Part shown: piece by piece, positions 53,220-61,213 of the stretch
How positions within the stretch are numbered: position 1 is the stretch's first letter
How the letters are laid out: each line of letters starts with the position of its first letter
Assembly (NCBI RefSeq): GCF_002117105.1
Contig: NZ_CP019343.1
Span: 2,356,001-2,420,000 of the forward strand
DNA from: Oceanicoccus sagamiensis
GTDB taxonomy: Bacteria > Pseudomonadota > Gammaproteobacteria > Pseudomonadales > Dasaniaceae
Direction of reading: 5' to 3'
DNA length: 64,000 nt
Program-made: the position numbers and the translations under genes
The notes under the pieces: generated by a model
The model's database searches: none
The model's input: only the letters and a program-made list of their open reading frames with translations
What the model was told of the DNA's origin: nothing

Positions 53220-53335
53220 CCCTGCCTGTCTGGTTCTGACTTAGGGCCTCCTTCCGCTAGATATCCTTAGAGTTTTTGTCGAATAAGTTTACAAAGAGAC
53301 AGCTGTTAAAGTGCGCTCTATCGCTTAACTTGTTG

Positions 53336-53353
53336 AAATATATTGATATATTT
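53336..53353. promoter_or_regulatory. AT-rich palindrome before the PEP-CTERM gene
   Basis: AAATATAT-TG-ATATATTT is a perfect 8+2+8 palindrome about 90 bases before the PEP-CTERM gene start. It may be an operator; its AT-only composition makes chance occurrence possible. Confidence 0.3.
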
Positions 53354-53442
53354 TAATTGGCTCACTTTTTGCTGTTTTAGTAATCACAAACATAAGTTTA
53401 GTTCTTTATTTTATACCAATTAAGGATATGGAGATTACGACA

Positions 53443-54249
53443 ATGAAACTTCAAGTAGGTAAATTACTTGTAACCGCAACGGCAATGGGCAGCATTGCGG
53501 CCAATGCCGCGGTAATTACTATCGATTCAGGTAGTGAAGCTGCACTCAATGCTATTGAAGCCACATTCCAATCAGGTTTGGCCGTTAGCGTGCTGGAAGA
53601 CTTCGATGGCCTTGGTGATGCTACTGCAGTATCCTCAAGTAATGAGCAGGACGCCTGGGAAGCCACAGCCAATAGCTTTAGCACCAATGTCGGTACCTTT
53701 ACTTTAGATATCGCAGGTCAGGCTGGTGGCAATGTCAATAATGGCAATTTGATGATCGAAAGTGATCAGACGGGTGAGTTTGGTCGTGAGTCACTGTCCA
53801 GTGATGACAATGACTTTTGGTTAGACAGCAATGATGCGGGCCAGGTTACCTGGAGTATTTTTGATAACCTAAGCTCTACCGCCATTGACTTTGATTCTAT
53901 TGGTTTTTTCCTTTCTGATCCTAATGACCAGGGCGCACGTCTTAACCTGATCTATGACGATGGTACATCTACTAGCGAGCAGATTGACACAGGTTACTCT
54001 AGTGATTCCCTGTTCTATGTCACCATTCAAGCAGCTTCAACGATTGCCAGCGCATCGCTTGTATTTGAAAACTGCGTTGACGTGAACTCTTGTGATTCAT
54101 TAGATCCTAACGATGGTTGGGGTATTGATGATGTTGTCATTGGTGCTTCCAAAGATCCAAGGGTTAATGAAGTACCTGAGCCGGGTAGCATTGCACTACT
54201 AGCGCTTGGTGTTGCAGGTTTAGGTCTTGCGCGTAGAAAGAAAGCCTAA
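53443..54249 (+). CDS. PEP-CTERM sorted exported protein
   Basis: A 268-residue secreted protein. Signal peptide (LLVTATAMGSIAANAA), a beta-rich, Asp/Ser/Asn-rich body of about 215 residues with GWGIDDVVIG near the end, and a C-terminal PEP-CTERM signal: VPEPGS, a hydrophobic helix (IALLALGVAGLGL) and ARRKKA. In such genomes an exosortase (EpsH/XrtA) recognises the signal and moves the protein to the surface or matrix; none is in the window. ATG 53443 (GGAG 9 bases upstream) is preferred over an ATG at 53428 that is only one base from its AAGGA. A terminator follows. Confidence 0.9.
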   Translation: MKLQVGKLLVTATAMGSIAANAAVITIDSGSEAALNAIEATFQSGLAVSVLEDFDGLGDATAVSSSNEQDAWEATANSFSTNVGTFTLDIAGQAGGNVNNGNLMIESDQTGEFGRESLSSDDNDFWLDSNDAGQVTWSIFDNLSSTAIDFDSIGFFLSDPNDQGARLNLIYDDGTSTSEQIDTGYSSDSLFYVTIQAASTIASASLVFENCVDVNSCDSLDPNDGWGIDDVVIGASKDPRVNEVPEPGSIALLALGVAGLGLARRKKA

Positions 54250-54270
54250 GCAACCTTCGTTGTTTAGCAT

Positions 54271-54301
54271 AAAAAAAGGCGCCAAATTGGCGCCTTTTTT
54301 T
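54271..54301. terminator. Bidirectional terminator
   Basis: Seven A, then GGCGCCAAATTGGCGCC, then seven T. It serves the PEP-CTERM gene and the convergent DUF169 gene. Confidence 0.93.
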
Positions 54302-54368
54302 ATGTTGAAATTTTTATCGTTGAAAGGTCGCGTTTAAAAATAAAGGGCTGGCAAAAGGCCAAGCCAGT

Positions 54369-55394
54369 TTATTTATCACGTTTAAACAGGCTTATCACTT
54401 TAGCTAGCTTGCTGCCTTCAGCTTGTTTCATAAATTTGCCCATCCCTGCACTCTCAGCTTGCTCCTTGACCACTTCAACGGTGATACGCTGATAGTTTTG
54501 CTCTTCGGCAAAATCCTCAACATTGCTCACTGCAAACTTGCGCACAAATTTAGGCGCTTTGGCAATCGTTTCTACGGCGGCTATATCCCACTCCATTGAG
54601 ATTTCCAGCCCATATTTTTCCTTGGCCACTTTTGACACCTTATCGGTGCGATTGGCGGCGCGTTCCTTTTTGGCTTTTTGTTTGTCCCAGTAGGGGGAAT
54701 CCTCTGGGCGGGTAGCTTCAAAAATACCTTTAACATCCGGGGTGGCGCCCAAAATATCAATAATTCCATCGGCCCATTTGGCGGGGATAATCACAAACAG
54801 CTCACTCTCCTTAAGCTTATTATTATTGCGACCACCGACATCCCCTGGTGTGATAATGACATTGTCATTATAAAAAGGACTGACAAACATGTCGCTGCAA
54901 TAGGAATTACCTGCTGCCGTATCAGGGCGAGTGCCGTCTTTAACTGCGCGTGCTGCCGACACCATGCCAGCAACACCGGGGGTGCAAACAACCACAATCC
55001 AATCCACCTCACTGCCTTCGGGGACATTATCCAGCGGTGCTGCGCCAAAGCCCTTTACCGTTCCCTGAGGCAAAATATATTCGCCGGAATTAAAGGTATA
55101 AGCGGCATCGATATTGTAGGCGGGGATATAGTCCGTTAGCAGGCGGCCAGACTGTATTTGCTCATTGCCTTCATGTACGCCGGTGATATACGCCCCGTGA
55201 ATACAGTCCTGATTTTGGCGGTCAAAATAGACACGCTTGCCGTCATCCATCGCGTGACGAAGAATCTGGCAGGGGTCGACTTTAATACCGTCATAGCTGT
55301 CGGGGATCTCATCCACAAATTTAGTGATGGCGACGGGCTTGCCGCGAACCTTACCGTCTAAAACGTCGCAAATACCTTGGATATTCATACTCAT
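54369..55394 (-). CDS. DUF169 protein with C-terminal PCP_red-like domain
   Basis: A 341-residue soluble protein. The first 230 residues resemble the DUF169/COG2043 family (GKPVAITKFVDEIPDSYDG; CQILRHAMDDGKRVYFD; IVVVCTPGVAGMVSAARAV), which has several conserved cysteines and unknown function. Residues about 265-315 (WDIAAVETIAKAPKFVRKFA, IEDFA-like NVEDFAEE, QRITVEVVKEQ) match the short PCP_red domain known from light-independent protochlorophyllide reductase subunits and often found on Fe-S proteins. Together a redox or cofactor role is possible. It is divergent from the MarR gene with a palindrome between them, so MarR control is likely. Confidence 0.7.
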   Translation of the reverse strand: MSMNIQGICDVLDGKVRGKPVAITKFVDEIPDSYDGIKVDPCQILRHAMDDGKRVYFDRQNQDCIHGAYITGVHEGNEQIQSGRLLTDYIPAYNIDAAYTFNSGEYILPQGTVKGFGAAPLDNVPEGSEVDWIVVVCTPGVAGMVSAARAVKDGTRPDTAAGNSYCSDMFVSPFYNDNVIITPGDVGGRNNNKLKESELFVIIPAKWADGIIDILGATPDVKGIFEATRPEDSPYWDKQKAKKERAANRTDKVSKVAKEKYGLEISMEWDIAAVETIAKAPKFVRKFAVSNVEDFAEEQNYQRITVEVVKEQAESAGMGKFMKQAEGSKLAKVISLFKRDK

Positions 55395-55439
55395 TATTTT
55401 CCAGTTCAGTGATTGCTTAAAATAATAAAACCGTTATAT

Positions 55440-55457
55440 TATATGTAATTACATATA
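55440..55457. promoter_or_regulatory. 18-base palindrome, candidate MarR operator
   Basis: TATATGTAATTACATATA is a perfect palindrome in the 107-base gap between the divergent DUF169 and MarR genes. Such symmetric AT-rich sites between a MarR gene and its divergent target are typical MarR operators. A smaller palindrome, TGATAATTATCA, is at 56006-56017 after the MarR gene, before the next operon. Confidence 0.65.
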
Positions 55458-55501
55458 TCAATTCTTTTTTAACCATTTACATAACTTGATCGTCGTTATT
55501 T

Positions 55502-55981
55502 ATGAATAAGCCTGTCGCAGAAGAGTCCGGTTCAGCTCAGTCGCTTATGGGTATACCTACCGCTGTAGACCTGTTGCCTTATCTGATGAATCGCTTGACG
55601 AGCAAGATCAATCGGATGTGGCTGCTGGAATTGCGCCCACATGGTTTGACCATCCCACGCTGGCAGGTGCTGTCTATTCTTAAGGTGATGGATGGCTGCC
55701 GCATTGGTGAGCTGGCGGAAATGGCAGGTTCCGAGCAGGCGGTATTAAGCCGGGTGGTTGACCAGATGCAGCGTGATGGCCTGATTGAGCGACGGCCTGC
55801 TGCCGAAGATAGCCGAGCCACGGAGGTCTGGATTACCCCGTCTGGTGATAGTCTCTACCAACAGTTACTCCCCCAGGCGGCTCGGCATGTCGATCGGCTG
55901 GTTCGTGCTTTTGATGATGGCGAAGCCTCCCAGATGGCGCAAAGTCTGGAAAAAATGCTGGACGACATCGCCGGGCAGTAA
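55502..55981 (+). CDS. MarR-family transcriptional regulator
   Basis: Dimeric winged-helix regulator of 159 residues. The DNA-binding part reads LTIPRWQVLSILKVMDGCRI, GELAEMAGSEQAVLSRVVDQ, and the wing DGLIERRPAAEDSRATEV, a standard MarR layout. It probably responds to an aromatic or lipophilic compound. It is divergent from the DUF169 gene and upstream of the GST/SDR/hydrolase cluster, and could control both through the palindromes at 55440 and 56006. Confidence 0.9.
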   Translation: MNKPVAEESGSAQSLMGIPTAVDLLPYLMNRLTSKINRMWLLELRPHGLTIPRWQVLSILKVMDGCRIGELAEMAGSEQAVLSRVVDQMQRDGLIERRPAAEDSRATEVWITPSGDSLYQQLLPQAARHVDRLVRAFDDGEASQMAQSLEKMLDDIAGQ

Positions 55982-56005
55982 GCCTGTAGCCTACCCCTGA
56001 AAAAC

Positions 56006-56017
56006 TGATAATTATCA
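56006..56017. promoter_or_regulatory. 12-base palindrome before the catabolic cluster
   Basis: TGATAATTATCA, a perfect palindrome with the same AATT centre as the putative MarR operator at 55440-55457, about 160 bases before the first gene of the next operon. A weak candidate for a second regulator site. Confidence 0.35.
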
Positions 56018-56172
56018 ACGAATAGCCCCTGAGCCTTGATTAATCTAAGCGGGCTATTTCTCCCAGCTCGGCGATTAGGGCCTATTCCTGCTTTGTTTAA
56101 AAGATATAAAGATAATATAATAGGTCAATTAAGGTTCGGGCTAATCTATCCCCAACAACGAGGCTCTATCCC

Positions 56173-56835
56173 GTGGACTATCTACTATTAAAATATGCTC
56201 ATATCATCGCCTTTGTGTATTGGCTTGGCGGCGATCTGGGTACCTTCTTTGGCAGCAAGTATGTGTCAAAGCCCGAGCTAAGCCCTCAAACCCGGGCTAT
56301 TGCCCTGAAGATTATGCTGGCCTGTGATCAAGCGCCAAAGATTGCCATGCCATTGATGTTTCCATTGGGCTTACAGATGGCTGTGATGCTGGGTATTATC
56401 GCGGCCCCTGTGGCGGTGATTATCGCGGTATGGCTTGTCGCGATTATCTGGGTAATCAATGTGCGCTATATGTACACCACAGATAACCAGGCAGCCAAGG
56501 CTAAAGTGGGTCAAATTGATTTTTGGGTGCGGATAGTGGTTATTGCAGCTATTACCACTTATGCCATTATGGGTTTATTGGATAGCAGCTTAATTGCCGC
56601 ACCCTGGGTAGCCTACAAAATGCTGATCTTCGCCGCGCTGGTATTTTTCGGCCTGATGATTCGTAAAAACTTGCAGCCCTTTATTATGGCGTTTGGCAGA
56701 ATGATGCGAGAAGGGGCCAGCGATGAAACCAATGGCATTATTGATGCTGCACTGCATCGTGTTCACCCCTGGGTTTACGGTATTTGGGCTGGCCTATTAT
56801 TAAATGCAGCTATTGGTGTTCACTTACTCGGTTAA
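56173..56835 (+). CDS. Uncharacterised membrane protein (CopD-like helices)
   Basis: A 220-residue inner-membrane protein with about five to six helices. The first carries a histidine (YAHIIAFVYWLGGDLGTFFG), and a late HRVHPWVYGIWAGLLL has another pair, a pattern seen in small haem or copper membrane proteins such as the CopD type. The family is not certain. GTG start with GAGG about 10 bases upstream. The GST gene follows 12 bases later, making this the head of a likely operon. Confidence 0.62.
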   Translation: MDYLLLKYAHIIAFVYWLGGDLGTFFGSKYVSKPELSPQTRAIALKIMLACDQAPKIAMPLMFPLGLQMAVMLGIIAAPVAVIIAVWLVAIIWVINVRYMYTTDNQAAKAKVGQIDFWVRIVVIAAITTYAIMGLLDSSLIAAPWVAYKMLIFAALVFFGLMIRKNLQPFIMAFGRMMREGASDETNGIIDAALHRVHPWVYGIWAGLLLNAAIGVHLLG

Positions 56836-56847
56836 TAGAGACTTTCT

Positions 56848-57495
56848 ATGAAATTATATAGCGTACCGCATTCGCCTTTTGCATCCAAAGTTCGGATTCA
56901 AATTTATGCCAAAAACCTTCCTGTTGAGATTGTTGCACCGGAGGGGTTTCGTACGCCTGAGTATGAAAAAATTAACCCACTAGGAAAAATTCCAGCCTTG
57001 GATACCGGTGAGGTGGTACTGCCAGAATCCGCGGTTATTATGGAATTTCTGGAAGATAGTTTTCCCGACAACCCTTTACGTCCGACGGATATCAAAGAGC
57101 GTGCACTGGTTAATTTATTTTGCCAGGTTCCGGATACCTATGTTTCTCCTGCTTTATTTCCTTTGTTTGCCCAAGTGTTTGGCAGAACTGCCAGCGATGA
57201 AGACATAGCGGGACACCTGGCCAATATGAAAGTGCAATTGGCAATGCTGGAAAATTTATGGGTTCAATACGGACGCGATCAACATAACACGCTGGATTTG
57301 GCGGACTGTCATCTGGCGCCGGTGATGTTTTTTATCTTTGATGTCTGTGCCAGTTTTGGTGAAACAGACCCCCTGGCGGATTGCCCGGCACTAACAGCCT
57401 GGTGGCAGTGGGCCAATAACAATGAACATATCAGTCGTGTACTGGTGGAGTTAGATGAAGGCTTTAAAGCGTTTCTGACTCGTATGAAAGGTTAA
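56848..57495 (+). CDS. Glutathione S-transferase family protein
   Basis: A 215-residue protein with a thioredoxin-fold N-terminal domain (YSVPHSPFASKVRIQIYAKN; NPLGKIPALDTGEVVLPESA with the glutathione-binding ES) and an all-helical C-terminal domain (TLDLADCHLAPVMFFI). The putative catalytic serine is in the HSPFASKVR region. Bacterial GSTs in catabolic clusters cleave ethers, remove halogens or isomerise maleyl compounds. It sits between a membrane protein and an uncharacterised gene in the cluster. Confidence 0.9.
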   Translation: MKLYSVPHSPFASKVRIQIYAKNLPVEIVAPEGFRTPEYEKINPLGKIPALDTGEVVLPESAVIMEFLEDSFPDNPLRPTDIKERALVNLFCQVPDTYVSPALFPLFAQVFGRTASDEDIAGHLANMKVQLAMLENLWVQYGRDQHNTLDLADCHLAPVMFFIFDVCASFGETDPLADCPALTAWWQWANNNEHISRVLVELDEGFKAFLTRMKG

Positions 57496-57537
57496 TACTG
57501 TATTATTTCCCATAACAAATATTGATAGAGAAGCCGT

Positions 57538-58257
57538 ATGAAAAATCATAGTTCTATTCGAGGCACTATTATTTATACCTCAAAAAAACCTGAGCGTATG
57601 GATGAAGAGCGTGGCCGTGAGTACTTTACCTTAACCCGCCAGTCTGACGACAATATTGTGATGTTAGCCCATTGTGAAATTGATGATGAGCCGGATGTGA
57701 TTCGCGATGTGGCGATGGCTCTGGATAAAAACTCTGCACCGCTGGATTGTTCTGTGCGCTTAAGTGTCGGCGGTAAGTTTGAAGGCACCGGCTGGATGCG
57801 TTTTACGGATACCTATGCAGAGCTGGAAACCTTTAACCAGCGCGATGGCCGGATTACTCAGCGTCTAGAATTGGACGAGCCCTGCAAATGGTTGCAGTCA
57901 CACCCAATTATTGGTGATGGCCTGCTGATGAAATTATATGACTTAAGTCAGGGCCCCGGTAAGCAGCGTGTGCCTAAAGCCCTGCTAACGTCACCGGATC
58001 ACCGTGGAGCCTCAGGCCCACAATATTTTAAATGTGGTTTTAGTTTGGTCTATGTCGGTGAAGAAGAAGTTACTGTACAGGCCGGAACCTTCCAGTCGCG
58101 TCATTTCCAGGTGACCGATACCGCAGGTGAATTACCCGAAGAGCATCCTCCTTATGATGTGTGGGTAACGGCGGATGATGACTATGTGGTATTGAAAGCC
58201 GGTGTTGCCGGTTATATGCAAACGCATTATGAGTTGACTGAATTAGTTCGGGATTAA
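57538..58257 (+). CDS. Uncharacterised protein, distant paralog of the 20.2 kb gene
   Basis: A 239-residue soluble, mainly beta protein with no signal peptide. No named domain recognised. The centre (HPIIGDGLLMKLYDLSQGPG, RVPKALLTSPDH) and the C-terminal pattern (YFKCGFSLVYVGEEEVTVQA, FQSRHFQVTD, DVWVTADDDYVVLKAG) resemble the 20.2 kb protein in layout (VVTDRYQYFGGEYLPGTLFW). Its position between the GST and SDR genes suggests a lipocalin-like or accessory role in the same pathway, which is unproven. Confidence 0.6.
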   Translation: MKNHSSIRGTIIYTSKKPERMDEERGREYFTLTRQSDDNIVMLAHCEIDDEPDVIRDVAMALDKNSAPLDCSVRLSVGGKFEGTGWMRFTDTYAELETFNQRDGRITQRLELDEPCKWLQSHPIIGDGLLMKLYDLSQGPGKQRVPKALLTSPDHRGASGPQYFKCGFSLVYVGEEEVTVQAGTFQSRHFQVTDTAGELPEEHPPYDVWVTADDDYVVLKAGVAGYMQTHYELTELVRD

Positions 58258-58365
58258 TCGATAGGGGTGTAGTGGATTTAAGGGAGCGCCATCTCCGGAC
58301 AGCGCTATTTCCTGCTGTTTTACGCCCCGGAAATTTACCTCGACTCGTTGCTAACAGGGGAAAAA

Positions 58366-59171
58366 ATGCCAACCACAGTAATCACAGGCAGCGCTGGCGG
58401 CATCGGCGGCGGTATGGCCAAGGCCTTTTACGATAGAGGCTTTAATGTTGTTATCAGTGACCTGAACCAAACCCTGCTCGACGAACGTATTAAAGAGATT
58501 GCAGGCGCTAACGCAGAGGGCCGTATACATAGCGTTATCTGTAATGTGACGGATCCGCAGCAAGTCCGGGCACTATGGGATCAAGCTGTTCAGCACTATG
58601 GTCAGATAGATTACTGGATTAATAATGCCGGTTTGGGGGTACCCAGAAATATATACACGAGTCGAGTATCGATCGTTTGATGGGTATTATTGATGTGAAT
58701 ATTAAAGGCGTTATTATAGGTACCCATATCGCGGTTAATGGTCTTCAGCAACAAGGTGGTGGCAAAATTTATAATACTGCCGGTATGGGTGAAAACGGTT
58801 TTACCCGCCCAACCATGGTCAGCTACGGCACCACCAAACGCGCTGTTGGTTATTTTTCCAATGGGGTGGCCAAAGAGATTGAAGGTAGCGGTGTGACCAT
58901 TGGCTGGTTAAACCCCGGTATGGTAATCACCCCAATGGTGATTAATGATGCCAAAGAAATGGGTGAAGAGCGCTGGAAAAAAGAAGGGCGCTTTATGTTT
59001 AGTATTTTTGGTTCGTCGCCAGAAGCCACGGGCGAAGAATTAGTAAAAAGAATGGTGGCTGATACTAAAAATGGCACCTTTATTAAGTTGCTTTCAACAC
59101 CAAAAATGTTATTGGGTTTTGCACTGCATATGATTAGAAAAAAAGATCGTTTGCAACCCTATGGTATTTAA
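58366..59171 (+). pseudogene. Short-chain dehydrogenase/reductase, frameshifted
   Basis: Two frames form one SDR of about 268 residues. The first (to 58680) has the cofactor motif TGSAGGIGGGMAKAF and NNAGLGVPRN. The second starts in the neighbouring frame with SSIDRLMGIIDVNIKGVIIG and contains the active-site serine region, the catalytic YGTTKRAV, and the C-terminus to 59171. The switch is near 58655-58665; one extra base there restores the frame (NIYT, then ESSIDRLMG). The active-site tyrosine and lysine are intact, so the protein would be active if the indel is an assembly error. AGGGG 5 bases before the ATG. Confidence 0.85.
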
Positions 59172-59209
59172 AAAAGCTACATGATATTCAACAATAAAAA
59201 GGCAGTGTT

Positions 59210-60166
59210 ATGCTAAGTTGGCGTCTAATTACCGTTCCATTAAAAATTCTTCTTGCGATTATCGTGCTTTATGTTGTTTGGGTATTATTTGCTTTTCGCG
59301 ATATTCCTATCAGTGAGCTGGAGAAAAAATACGGCGGCAATAACTTACAGCGCTTTGATATAGACGGTGTTTCACTGGCCTATAAAGTAGAAGGGCAGGG
59401 TCCTGCGATTGTGTTGATACACTCCCATTATTGGACCATGCGTTTTTGGCAGCCCTGGGTTGATGTATTAAAAGAAAACTATACCGTTATCCGCTACGAT
59501 TTAACCAGCCACGGGTTGACCGGTCCTGATCCCACCGAAGATTATTCCCGCAAAAGAGCCTCGGTATTATTAGAAGGTTTAATGGATCATATTGGTGTTG
59601 ATAAATTTAGCCTGGTGGGCTCCTCTACCGGCGGTGCTATTGCTTTTTACTATACCGCGACTCGCCCCGAGCAGGTCCGGGATCTGGTGATGATTAATAC
59701 GCCGGGTATGCCGCGGCTGACTAACAAATATATGGAGCGTGGCCTGCCTTCATGGGGGGGCTATATTTTCTATCTACTGCCGCAGGAGATTTTCCGGGGG
59801 TTTTTACAAGCGCCGGTTGTAGATAAGGATTTGATTACTGATGAAGTGCTGACCGAGTTTCACGAGATGTACCGTGGCTCCGGTAACCGTATGGCAGAGT
59901 TTCATCGTATGCGCGGTTGGGAAAAGACCGACCCGGCGCCGCTATTAAAAAATATTACCGTACCGACCATGGTTATGTGGGGCGAAGATAATCCACAGTT
60001 GCCGGTGGAGTCTGTTGACCTGTTTGAAGAGCGCCTGATCAATGCTGAAAGGGTAGAAAAAGTGATTTACCCTGATGTCGGCCATATTGTGCCTTTTGAA
60101 ATCCCGGGGCAGTCCCTGGCCGATGTTGAGACCTTTATTGCCGCCAATCTTGAGGGTGCCCAGTGA
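59210..60166 (+). CDS. Alpha/beta hydrolase, membrane-anchored
   Basis: A 318-residue hydrolase with an N-terminal membrane helix (LKILLAIIVLYVVWVLFAF). The core has the oxyanion region LIHSHYWTMRFW, the nucleophile elbow VGSSTGGAIAF, the acid in MVMWGEDNPQLP, and the histidine in PDVGHIVPFE: a complete Ser-Asp-His triad. C-C bond hydrolases and esterases of aromatic pathways have this form. Its stop overlaps the GTG start of the next gene by four bases, so the two are coupled. Confidence 0.88.
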   Translation: MLSWRLITVPLKILLAIIVLYVVWVLFAFRDIPISELEKKYGGNNLQRFDIDGVSLAYKVEGQGPAIVLIHSHYWTMRFWQPWVDVLKENYTVIRYDLTSHGLTGPDPTEDYSRKRASVLLEGLMDHIGVDKFSLVGSSTGGAIAFYYTATRPEQVRDLVMINTPGMPRLTNKYMERGLPSWGGYIFYLLPQEIFRGFLQAPVVDKDLITDEVLTEFHEMYRGSGNRMAEFHRMRGWEKTDPAPLLKNITVPTMVMWGEDNPQLPVESVDLFEERLINAERVEKVIYPDVGHIVPFEIPGQSLADVETFIAANLEGAQ

Positions 60167-61176
60167 ATATAAGAACTCTGTTATTGATGCTTGTCGCCTT
60201 GCTGGCAGCCTGTGCTGATGAGGTTGTCTTACCTGAGGCCAAACCCTTGGCGGCAACCGAGCAACAACTTGCCCAACTGTATAAAGCTGAGCCGGGTCCT
60301 TATGCGGTGGTTCGCAAAAACGATATTGTATTAGCGGTGAGTGACGATAAATCCATGGATTTATCGGTGAGCTACCCAGAGGGTGAAGAGCAGTTCCCTT
60401 TGCTGCTTTTTTCTCATGGCAATTGGTCCGACAAAGATAAATATAACAAGGTTATCGATCACTGGGTTAGTCATGGTTATATTGTCGTTGCGCCCAACCA
60501 TCTGGATTGCTGTAGTGCCATGCACGGCATTATTAATAGCGTTCGCTATGGTCAGTTTGGTTTGATTGATGAGCGCATGAAAGATTTTAATTATCTGTTA
60601 GATAATCTGGATGCGGTAGAAAATACCGTGACCGGTCTCGCTGGTCGTATTGATCGTGATCGCATTGCTGCTACCGGCCATTCATTCGGTGCATTTACCG
60701 CACAACAATTTGGCGGTGCCGCGACCTTTAACCCCGATACGGAAGACTATGTTTATTATCCCGATCAACGTATCAAGGCGGTTGTGGCTATCTCGCCACC
60801 CGGCCCTATGTTCGATGTGATTAATGAAAATAGTTGGAAAAAATTCCAAAGACCGATGTTGCTAAGTACCGGTACCTGGGATTCCAATGCGCAGTTTTGG
60901 CCCGACTGGCGGCTACATAAAATGTCCTTTGATACTGCAATAGAAGGCAATAACTATGCATTGATTACTCAGGGTGCCGACCACTATCTGGGTAATTTAA
61001 TCTGTCGTCCAGAGCGAGAGCAGGCGCCACAGCATGACGCCTTAATGATGTTAAATTCAACCTCGACTGCCTTTCTGGATGCCTATGTAAAAGACAGTGC
61101 AAAGGCGCTGGCCTTTATTGATGGCGATCAGCTTGCCACCCTGACATCCGGTTTTTCTATTATTGAACGCCGATAA
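60163..61176 (+). CDS. Lipoprotein alpha/beta hydrolase (PAF-acetylhydrolase/chlorophyllase-like)
   Basis: A 337-residue lipoprotein: signal peptide ending LLAAC (lipid cysteine 17). The hydrolase domain has LLLFSHGNWSDKDKYN, YIVVAPNHLDCC, the nucleophile elbow ATGHSFGAFTAQ, and a late TQGADHYLGNL with the histidine, like the dienelactone-hydrolase/PAF-acetylhydrolase group. It is likely anchored in the periplasm or outer membrane. GTG start overlapping the previous stop. It could cleave an ester before uptake or storage; the substrate is unknown. Confidence 0.85.
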   Translation: MNIRTLLLMLVALLAACADEVVLPEAKPLAATEQQLAQLYKAEPGPYAVVRKNDIVLAVSDDKSMDLSVSYPEGEEQFPLLLFSHGNWSDKDKYNKVIDHWVSHGYIVVAPNHLDCCSAMHGIINSVRYGQFGLIDERMKDFNYLLDNLDAVENTVTGLAGRIDRDRIAATGHSFGAFTAQQFGGAATFNPDTEDYVYYPDQRIKAVVAISPPGPMFDVINENSWKKFQRPMLLSTGTWDSNAQFWPDWRLHKMSFDTAIEGNNYALITQGADHYLGNLICRPEREQAPQHDALMMLNSTSTAFLDAYVKDSAKALAFIDGDQLATLTSGFSIIERR

Positions 61177-61213
61177 ATCTTTCGGCCCCTGCTATATGCA
61201 TTACACTTAGTAA

